The position numbers were made by a program, and so were the translations under genes. Positions 1 through 5,439 of a DNA stretch of 5,999 nt are shown here, in pieces; position 1 is the first letter of the stretch, and each line of letters begins with the position of its first letter. Source of the stretch: an uncultured Frankiales bacterium (GTDB lineage: Bacteria > Actinomycetota > Actinomycetes > Mycobacteriales > SCTD01). A model generated the notes under the pieces. That model saw nothing but the letters and a program-made list of their open reading frames with translations. It was not told the DNA's origin and did no database searches. Where the stretch lies: contig CAMLIA010000235.1 of NCBI GenBank assembly GCA_946479905.1, positions 1-5,999 on the forward strand. The letters are read 5' to 3'.

Positions 1-5
1 GCACC

Positions 6-473
6 ATGCGCAAGGCGTACCAGATCTTCGCGTTCCTGATCGCCGCCGAGGTGGTCGTCCAGGCGGCCGTCATGGTCTATGCCGTCGCCGCGGCCTTCCA
101 ATGGGTGGAGGACGGCAAGGGCGAGCTGACCAAGCAGCTGCTCGACGAGGACAACCCGGACTTCCCCGGCATCGGCGGCTTCATGCTCCACGGGATGAAC
201 GGGATGATGCTCATCCCGTTGATCACCATCGTCTTCGTCATCTTGTCCTTCTTCTCGAAGATCCCCGGCGCTCCGAAGCGTGCGGGCATCATCTTCGTGC
301 TCGTGGCCGTCCAGATCGTCCTCGGCCTCGCCGGCCACAGCGCGCCGATCCTGGCGGCGCTGCACCCCATCAACGGGTTCGCGCTGTTCGCGCTGGCCGC
401 GATGACAGGCGTGGCGGCCGGACGCACGGCGCCGGTGAGCACCGCACCAGCCGCCGACCCCGTCACCGCCTGA
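6..473 (+). CDS. Four-helix integral membrane protein, DUF6220-like
   Basis: The protein has 155 residues and no enzyme motif that I recognise. Four hydrophobic stretches are visible, at about residues 6-30, 60-83, 92-112 and 118-138, and the tail is rich in Ala, Pro and Thr. A loop with acidic character (about 34-54) follows helix 1. Two helix starts carry the same motif, Leu-His-x-x-Asn-Gly: His62/Asn65/Gly66 before helix 2 and His120/Asn123/Gly124 before helix 4. A further His111 ends helix 3. This suggests an internal helix-pair duplication and possibly a metal or haem site, but that is inference. The overall pattern resembles the actinobacterial DUF6220 family, from memory rather than a search. 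The ATG at 6 begins a typical Lys/Arg-then-hydrophobic N-terminus; only 5 nt precede it, so its ribosome binding site cannot be judged. The multicopper oxidase gene starts 3 nt after its stop, so the two probably form an operon. Confidence 0.8.
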   Translation: MRKAYQIFAFLIAAEVVVQAAVMVYAVAAAFQWVEDGKGELTKQLLDEDNPDFPGIGGFMLHGMNGMMLIPLITIVFVILSFFSKIPGAPKRAGIIFVLVAVQIVLGLAGHSAPILAALHPINGFALFALAAMTGVAAGRTAPVSTAPAADPVTA

Positions 474-476
474 CAC

Positions 477-1928
477 GTGCTGGCCGAACGCCGTCGGCTG
501 ATCCTCGCCGTCGGCGCGACGGTCGCCGTCCTCGCCCCGCTCGGCTACCTGTGGCAGCGGAGCCTGCTTCCCGACTCCTACTCGGCCGCTGACATGGGCT
601 ACGTCGACGACGGCGGCGGCCCGGCGGCCATGACGATGGCCATGGACCACGGCACGAGCGTCGCCGACCTCAGGGCCGACGCGGGACGCCGCGCGGACGT
701 TCGCGTCGACCTCGTGGCCCGCAAGCAGGCCTTCCGGCTCGCGAGCGGCGAGGCGATCGACGGCTACACCCTGAACGGCACCTCCCCCGGCCCGGTCATC
801 CGGGCCACCGAGGGTCAGCTGATCGAGGTGCAGCTGCACAACGCCTCGGTGCCCGGCGGCATCACGCTGCACTGGCACGGCGTCGACGTCCCCAACGCCG
901 AGGACGGTGTCGCCGGCGTCACGCAGGACGCCGTCCCGGTCGGGAGCGACTACACCTACCGGTTCGTGGCCGACCACGCCGGCACGTTCTGGTACCACTC
1001 CCACCAGGTCTCCCACACCCAGGTGCAGCGGGGCCTGCTCGGCGCCCTGGTGGTGCTGCCGCGGACGCCGCTCGCCGTCCAGGACCAGCTCGCCCTGGTC
1101 CACCAGTACCGGGGCAGGGCGACAGTGAACGGGCACGTGGCGAGGGACGTGGTCCCTGCCCGACCGAACGCGAAGGTCCGGGTCCGTGTCGTGAACACCG
1201 ACAACGGGGCCCGGTACGTCTGGGCGTCCGTGCCCTACCGAGTGGTGTCGGTCGACGGCCGCGACACGCACGGGGCTGCACCCACCAGCGACTCCGTCCT
1301 CGTCACCGCAGGGGGGCGGGTCGACGTGGAGCTGACGACGCCGGCCGACGGCTCCCCGGTTCGGGTCGAGCTCGGTGGTGGTGCGTCCCTCGTCCTCGGT
1401 CAGGGCGAGCCGGCCAAGCCGCCCCGGCCGGAGCACGCCCTCGACCTGCTGAGCTACGGCACTCCCGCGCCGATCGGGTTCGACCCGGACAGGGCCACCC
1501 GGCACTTCACCTACTCGATCGGTCGCCGCCCCGGCTTCCTGGACGGCAAGCCGGGCATCTGGTGGTCGATCAACGGGCACCTGTACCCCGACGTACCGAT
1601 GTTCGTCGTCCGGAAGGGCGACGTCGCGGTCATGAGGATCCGCAACCACAGCGGGGCGACCCACCCCATGCACCTGCACGGCCACCACGCCGTGGTGCTG
1701 TCGCGCAACGGCACGAAGGCCACCGGCAGCCCCTGGTGGGTCGACTCGCTCGACGTGCCGAGCGGCACGACCTACGAGATCGCGTTCGTGGCCGACAACC
1801 CCGGCATCTGGATGGACCACTGCCACAACCTGCCGCACGCCGCGCAGGGACTCGTGGCGCACCTGATGTACGACGGCGTGACCGAGCCCTTCCGGATCGG
1901 CGGCACCCGCCGCAACGCCCCGGAGTAG
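477..1928 (+). CDS. Multicopper oxidase (three cupredoxin domains), exported or membrane-anchored
   Basis: This 483-residue enzyme is expected to couple one-electron oxidation of a substrate (a phenol, or Cu(I) or another metal ion) to reduction of O2 to water. All four copper-binding blocks are present: HWHG (His132, His134), HSH (His174, His176), HPMHLHG (His396, His399, His401) and HCHNLPH (His448, Cys449, His450, His454). The type 1 axial position, Cys+10, is Leu459 rather than Met. Residues about 75-195 and 340-470 fit the N- and C-terminal cupredoxin domains, with a shorter, less distinct domain between. The N-terminus has three Arg (5-7) before a hydrophobic stretch (about 8-25), a Tat-like or Sec signal/anchor. 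A Met/His patch (residues 52-58) follows. The GTG at 477 is chosen because the next in-frame ATG (594) would delete the signal; no Shine-Dalgarno is evident, so translation is probably coupled to the upstream gene. The family includes laccases and CopA/CueO-type copper oxidases; the substrate cannot be told from sequence. Confidence 0.93.
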   Translation: MLAERRRLILAVGATVAVLAPLGYLWQRSLLPDSYSAADMGYVDDGGGPAAMTMAMDHGTSVADLRADAGRRADVRVDLVARKQAFRLASGEAIDGYTLNGTSPGPVIRATEGQLIEVQLHNASVPGGITLHWHGVDVPNAEDGVAGVTQDAVPVGSDYTYRFVADHAGTFWYHSHQVSHTQVQRGLLGALVVLPRTPLAVQDQLALVHQYRGRATVNGHVARDVVPARPNAKVRVRVVNTDNGARYVWASVPYRVVSVDGRDTHGAAPTSDSVLVTAGGRVDVELTTPADGSPVRVELGGGASLVLGQGEPAKPPRPEHALDLLSYGTPAPIGFDPDRATRHFTYSIGRRPGFLDGKPGIWWSINGHLYPDVPMFVVRKGDVAVMRIRNHSGATHPMHLHGHHAVVLSRNGTKATGSPWWVDSLDVPSGTTYEIAFVADNPGIWMDHCHNLPHAAQGLVAHLMYDGVTEPFRIGGTRRNAPE

Positions 1929-1935
1929 GCCGGGC
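1917..1935. terminator. Weak GC hairpin at the convergent gene junction
   Basis: GCCC at 1917-1920 can pair with GGGC at 1932-1935, and GG at 1922-1923 with CC at 1930-1931, leaving a one-base bulge and a short loop that includes the oxidase stop codon. There is no T-tract on either side, so this is not a classical intrinsic terminator. It is listed because only 6 nt separate two convergent genes and nothing else could end transcription here. Confidence 0.2.
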
Positions 1936-3860
1936 TAGAGGCGGGCGCTGTCCAGCCGCAGCCGGGTCGTGCTCTCGTCGGCCGGCCGCGCGAGGTAGTA
2001 GCCCTGGACGCTGTCGCAGTGCGCGGAGTGCAGGTCTGCCAGGACCGACGCGGTCTCGACCCCCTCGGCCGTGACGGAGAAGCCGAGGTTGTGGCCGAGC
2101 TCGATGACGGACCGGACGATGGCGGCGTTGCGCGGGTCGGAGTCCATGGCCATGACGAAGGCCCGGTCGATCTTCAGCTCGTGCACGGGCAGCGCGGCGA
2201 GGTACCCGAGCGAGGTCTGCCCGGCGCCGAAGTCGTCGATCGAGATGCGCACGCCCGCGGCGGCGAGCCGGCCGAGCGACTCGGCAGCCCGCTCGGGGTC
2301 GACGAGCAGCGCTGTCTCGGTGATCTCGATGAGCAGCCGGCTCGACGGCGTGCGGGTGCGGATGAGCGCCTCGAGCACGCCGTCGGCGAAGTCCGCGTCC
2401 CCCAGCGAGCGGGCTGAGATGTTGACGGCCATCGACAGCTCGCCGCTCGGGTCGAGCCGTGGGAGCGCGCGCAGGGCGTTGTCGAGCACCCAGCGGGTGA
2501 GGGGCTCGACCAGCTCGGTCTGCTCGGCCGCGAGCAGGAAGGCGTCGGGGTAGAGCAGCCCGAGCGTGGGGTGCTGCCAGCGGACGAGCGCCTCGACGGC
2601 GGTGACCCGGTTGAGAGCGAGGTCCGTCTTCGGCTGGTAGTGCAGCACCAGCTCGTCCCGGTCGATCGCCTCGGCGAGCTCGCCGACGAGACGGAGCCGG
2701 GTGGCGTCGTACTGCTCGTGCCCTGCCTGGTGCCTGGTGGGGCCGAGGTGGCCGCGCTTGGCGGCGTACATCGCGACGTCCGCCTTGGTCATCAGGGCGT
2801 CCACGTCGGAGCCGTCCGCGGGGGCGAGGACGAACCCGATGCTGGCCTCGATCGCCAGCGGCACGTCGTCGACGACGAGCGGCTCGGCGAGCAGCGCCCT
2901 GACCCGGGTGAGGGCGCGGACGGCCTCGTCCTCGTCGTGGACGCTGGACAGCACCAGGCCGAACTCGTCGCCGCCGAGCCGCGCGACCACGTCGCCGTCA
3001 CGGACGTGCGCCACCAGCCGGTCCGCGAGCTCCACCAGCAGCCGGTCGCCGATGGCGTGCCCGAGGGTGTCGTTGACCTGCTTGAAGCGGTCGAGGTCGA
3101 TGAGGGCGATGGCGGCCGGGCCGGCGGCGATGGCCGTCGCCGCGTGCATCGCGAAGTCGGCGCGGTTGGGCAGCCCGGTCAGGGCGTCGTGGTGCGCGAG
3201 GAACAGGTTGGCGTCCGCGGACCGGCGCAGCGCGCGGCTGGTCCAGGTCGCCGCCGCGAGCAGCGCCAGCCACAGCAGACCGAGGCCGACGACGAGGACG
3301 AGCAGCTGGCCGCGGCGCTGGGCCTGCTCCTGGGCCACGATGTCGCCGTCGGGGAGGTAGAGCTCGACGACGCCGGTGATCGTGGACGTGCCCGGCGCGT
3401 AGAGCGGGACGTACGCCTCCACGACCCGCGGGCCGCTCGTGTCGTGGTCGTCGCCGTTCAGCGTCGTCAGCGCCGCCTTGACCTCGCCGGCAGCGGCCTC
3501 CAGCGCCTCGTCGTCGACCTTGGTGTTGACGCGGCCGTCGTCGGCGTAGACCACGTGGCCGCTGACGTCGCGCAGCCGGAGCCGGAGCAGCTCGTGACTG
3601 GCGATGGCGCCGGTGACCGCGGTCTGCAACCTCCGGGTGTCGGCAGCGCCCATCCGCTCGACGGGCCGGTTGCCGACGACCGGGGCGACGACCGTCCCGG
3701 CGACGAGCTTGGCCTCCGTGCGGGCCTGCGCGAGGCCGCGAGCCTGGGACTGGCGGTCCGCCAGCGTGCTGAGCAGCACCCCGAGGACGAGCACCGGGAC
3801 GAGGGAAACCAGGACATAGCCGACGAACAGTCGACGTGCGCTACCCCGGACCCCTCTCAC
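1935..3860 (-). CDS. Membrane-anchored GGDEF-EAL cyclic-di-GMP enzyme with extracytoplasmic sensor region
   Basis: The 641-residue protein should make and/or degrade the second messenger cyclic-di-GMP at the inner face of the membrane. Helix 1 (about 11-31) and helix 2 (about 185-206) flank an outside region of about 150 residues that may be a Cache-like sensor (inferred from layout only). The GGDEF domain begins near HHDALTGLPNR (223-233). Its active-site motif GGDEF (296-300) is canonical, and an RxxD inhibition site (RDGD, 287-290) lies exactly five residues before it. The EAL domain has EAL at 423-425, Asn480, Glu515 in IEITET, DDFG at 542-545, Lys563, Glu599 and Glu602 in AEGVE, and Gln619. 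No catalytic residue is evidently missing, so either activity is possible. The GTG at 3860 is the only plausible start: no other start codon occurs in frame back to the transporter stop. It lacks a good Shine-Dalgarno. The gene lies 48 nt downstream of the transporter on the same strand and may be co-transcribed. Confidence 0.95.
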   Translation of the reverse strand: MRGVRGSARRLFVGYVLVSLVPVLVLGVLLSTLADRQSQARGLAQARTEAKLVAGTVVAPVVGNRPVERMGAADTRRLQTAVTGAIASHELLRLRLRDVSGHVVYADDGRVNTKVDDEALEAAAGEVKAALTTLNGDDHDTSGPRVVEAYVPLYAPGTSTITGVVELYLPDGDIVAQEQAQRRGQLLVLVVGLGLLWLALLAAATWTSRALRRSADANLFLAHHDALTGLPNRADFAMHAATAIAAGPAAIALIDLDRFKQVNDTLGHAIGDRLLVELADRLVAHVRDGDVVARLGGDEFGLVLSSVHDEDEAVRALTRVRALLAEPLVVDDVPLAIEASIGFVLAPADGSDVDALMTKADVAMYAAKRGHLGPTRHQAGHEQYDATRLRLVGELAEAIDRDELVLHYQPKTDLALNRVTAVEALVRWQHPTLGLLYPDAFLLAAEQTELVEPLTRWVLDNALRALPRLDPSGELSMAVNISARSLGDADFADGVLEALIRTRTPSSRLLIEITETALLVDPERAAESLGRLAAAGVRISIDDFGAGQTSLGYLAALPVHELKIDRAFVMAMDSDPRNAAIVRSVIELGHNLGFSVTAEGVETASVLADLHSAHCDSVQGYYLARPADESTTRLRLDSARL

Positions 3861-3891
3861 GAAGTGAGGATCGGCACACGACCCACGATCC
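3856..3891 (-). promoter_or_regulatory. Two adjacent inverted repeats in the gap before the GGDEF-EAL gene; the second covers its start codon
   Basis: Read on the - strand, the first repeat is GGATCG, a 12-nt loop, then CGATCC (+ strand 3868-3891). It is followed at once by CTCAC-TTC-GTGAG (3856-3868), whose right arm contains the GTG start at 3860-3858. Neither has a T-tract, so neither is a clear terminator for the transporter. They could form a leader structure that limits translation of the GGDEF-EAL gene, or the first could be a protein-binding palindrome. The arms are short (6 and 5 bp), and such repeats can occur by chance in GC-rich DNA. Confidence 0.3.
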
Positions 3892-3908
3892 CGACTGCTC
3901 CGAACGGC

Positions 3909-5342
3909 TCAGTTGCGCGAGGCAACCGGTCGTACGAACGCGGCGACCAGCACGAAGGACGCGGCCAGGAAGACCGCCGAGCCGGCGAAGGCTGCGGTCG
4001 TGCCTGTCACGAACGCGTGCACCGGCGTGCCCCCGGCGTGCTTGGCGGCCGTGCCGAACACCGTCACGAGGACCGCGACGCCGAGCGCACCACCGAGCTG
4101 CTGGGTGACGTTGACGAGGCCGGAGGCGGCGCCGGCGTCCCGCATCGGCACGCCGGCGAGCGCCGCCGAGGTCAGCGGCACGAAGGCCATCCCGTTGCCG
4201 ACGGCGAAGAGCAGCAGGCAGCCCAGGACGTGCAGGTACGACGAGTGCTCCTCCAGTCCGGTCGCGAGCGTGAACCCGGTGGTGCCGAGCGCGATCCCGC
4301 CGAGCATCAGCACCCGGGCAGGGACCCGGTCCGACAGCGACCGCGAGGTCAGCTGGGAGACGGCGAAGACGGTCGTCGGCATCGGCAGGAACGCGAAGCC
4401 GGTCTGGATCGAGCTGTAGTGCAGCACGTCCTGCAGGTACTGGGTGAGGAAGAAGAACAGGCCGAACATGCCGGCGAACATCAGCCCCCGGGCCACGTTG
4501 GCGCTCGTCCGGCTGCCGTCGGCGAACAGGTGCAGCGGCGTGATCGGCTCCGGTGCGCTCAGCTCGACCTTGACGAAGACGGCCAGCAGCACCAGTCCGG
4601 CGACGAACGACGTCACGGTCCACTGCTCGCCCCAGCCCTCGGTGGCGGCCCGCACGAACCCGTAGACGACCAAGCCCATCCCGAGGGTCGAGGACAGCGC
4701 GCCGGCGAGGTCGAAGCGCCCCGGGTGCGGCTCGGTCTCGGGCAGCAGGGCCCGACCGGCCAGCACGACGGCCAGCCCGATCGGCACGTTGACGAACATC
4801 ACCCAGCGCCAGGAGGCCCACTCGGTGAGCAGCCCTCCGAGGATGAGGCCGAGGGCACCGCCGGAGACCGAGACGGCGGTGAAGAGCGCGAGGGCGCGCA
4901 GCCGCGCCTTGGGCTCGGGGAACATCGTGGTCATCAGGGCCAGCGACGACGGCGCCGCGAGCGCGCCGCCGATGCCCTGCAGCGCGCGGGCGGCGAGCAG
5001 GAACCCGCTCGAGGTCGCGAACCCCCCGACCAGGGAGGCGAAGGTGAACACGACGACACCCGTGACGAAGGTCTTGCGGCGGCCCATCAGGTCGCCGGCG
5101 CGGGCGCCGAGCAGGAGCAGCCCACCGAAGGTGAGCGTGTAGGCGTTCAGGACCCAGGACAGCCCGGCCCGCGAGAACTGCAGGGCCTCCTGGATGGTGG
5201 GGAGCGCCACGTTCACGATCGTGGCGTCGAGGACGACCATCAGCTGCGAGGTCAGGATGACCGCGAGCACGAGGTTCTCGTGGCTCACCCGGCGCCGGCG
5301 CGGGACCGGCGGCGCGGGGAGCTCAGGGGCGAGTGCAGACAT
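3909..5342 (-). CDS. MFS multidrug efflux transporter, DHA2 (14-helix, EmrB/QacA-type) family
   Basis: The 477-residue protein is a probable drug/proton antiporter in the cytoplasmic membrane. The DHA2 signature LDATIVNVALP (38-48) sits in helix 1. The loop motif GARAGDLMGRRKTF (79-92) is the MFS motif A between helices 2 and 3. A Gly-rich stretch with motif-C character (about 160-171) is followed by WRWVMFVNVPIG (178-189), typical of this family. The remaining hydrophobic segments fit 14 helices, and the length is normal. Residues 1-20 form a Pro/Arg-rich cytoplasmic tail. The ATG at 5342 is preferred over a further-upstream in-frame start (5489): it has GGGAAGG 6 nt upstream, gives a normal MFS N-terminus, and the longer version would run through the operators and into the divergent repressor gene. 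The substrate is unknown. Divergence from a TetR gene across shared palindromes suggests that a pump substrate induces expression. Confidence 0.93.
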   Translation of the reverse strand: MSALAPELPAPPVPRRRRVSHENLVLAVILTSQLMVVLDATIVNVALPTIQEALQFSRAGLSWVLNAYTLTFGGLLLLGARAGDLMGRRKTFVTGVVVFTFASLVGGFATSSGFLLAARALQGIGGALAAPSSLALMTTMFPEPKARLRALALFTAVSVSGGALGLILGGLLTEWASWRWVMFVNVPIGLAVVLAGRALLPETEPHPGRFDLAGALSSTLGMGLVVYGFVRAATEGWGEQWTVTSFVAGLVLLAVFVKVELSAPEPITPLHLFADGSRTSANVARGLMFAGMFGLFFFLTQYLQDVLHYSSIQTGFAFLPMPTTVFAVSQLTSRSLSDRVPARVLMLGGIALGTTGFTLATGLEEHSSYLHVLGCLLLFAVGNGMAFVPLTSAALAGVPMRDAGAASGLVNVTQQLGGALGVAVLVTVFGTAAKHAGGTPVHAFVTGTTAAFAGSAVFLAASFVLVAAFVRPVASRN

Positions 5343-5348
5343 GGGACG

Positions 5349-5355
5349 CCTTCCC
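5349..5355 (-). promoter_or_regulatory. Ribosome binding site of the MFS transporter
   Basis: On the - strand the sequence GGGAAGG lies 6 nt before the ATG at 5342. It decides the start: the longer in-frame alternative at 5489 lies inside the coding region of the divergent repressor. Confidence 0.65.
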
Positions 5356-5374
5356 GGCGTAGACTTTGGTGGAA

Positions 5375-5391
5375 GCGGAAGCAACCTCCGC
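5375..5391. promoter_or_regulatory. Probable TetR-family operator 1 (17-bp imperfect palindrome)
   Basis: The arms are GCGGAAG and CCTCCGC around a CAA spacer, with one mismatch between the arms. The site matches operator 2 at 13 of 17 positions and has the same arm length and spacer length. It lies just downstream of the proposed transporter -10 element, over the expected transporter start point, where a bound repressor would block transcription. Confidence 0.65.
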
Positions 5392-5392
5392 A

Positions 5393-5398
5393 TACGAT
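5393..5398 (+). promoter_or_regulatory. Candidate -10 element of the TetR gene
   Basis: TACGAT matches TATAAT at four of six positions and sits in the short gap between the two operators. It overlaps the proposed -10 of the opposite promoter. A -35 at the usual distance (around 5370-5375) is poor, so the assignment is weak. Confidence 0.3.
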
Positions 5399-5422
5399 AC
5401 GGAGGCATCCTCCGTTTTGCAA
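5394..5422 (-). promoter_or_regulatory. Candidate promoter of the MFS transporter (and perhaps of the GGDEF-EAL gene)
   Basis: On the - strand TTGCAA (5422-5417) resembles a -35 element, and TATCGT (5399-5394) a TAnnnT-type actinobacterial -10. The spacer is exactly 17 nt. Operator 2 fills nearly the whole spacer and touches the -10, and operator 1 follows the -10. This is the best promoter match in the intergenic region, but it rests on consensus inspection only. Confidence 0.5.
5399..5415. promoter_or_regulatory. Probable TetR-family operator 2 (17-bp palindrome with perfect arms)
   Basis: The arms ACGGAGG and CCTCCGT are perfect inverted repeats around a CAT spacer. The site overlaps the spacer and the -10 edge of the proposed transporter promoter and the early transcribed region of the repressor gene. 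A bound dimer could therefore repress both directions. Its centre is 24 bp from that of operator 1. Confidence 0.72.
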
Positions 5423-5429
5423 GCCACCT

Positions 5430-5437
5430 GGGGAGAG
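5430..5437 (+). promoter_or_regulatory. Ribosome binding site of the TetR gene
   Basis: The purine run GGGGAGAG ends 2 nt before the GTG at 5440; its GGAG core (5432-5435) is 4 nt away. This supports the GTG start over the in-frame ATG at 5467, which has only C/G-rich sequence upstream. Confidence 0.6.
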
Positions 5438-5439
5438 CA

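Noticed and set aside
101..592. A + strand open frame overlapping the small membrane protein and the oxidase start.
   Set aside because: The translation is Arg/His/Pro-rich without motifs, a frame shadow of the membrane protein gene.
3841..4821. A - strand open frame of 326 codons inside the transporter gene.
   Set aside because: It is Arg/Gly/Ala-rich and lies in another frame of a gene with clear MFS motifs.
5371..5382. Tandem repeat GGAAGC-GGAAGC next to the operators.
   Set aside because: Only two 6-bp copies, and the second is mostly the left arm of operator 1. It does not need a separate explanation.
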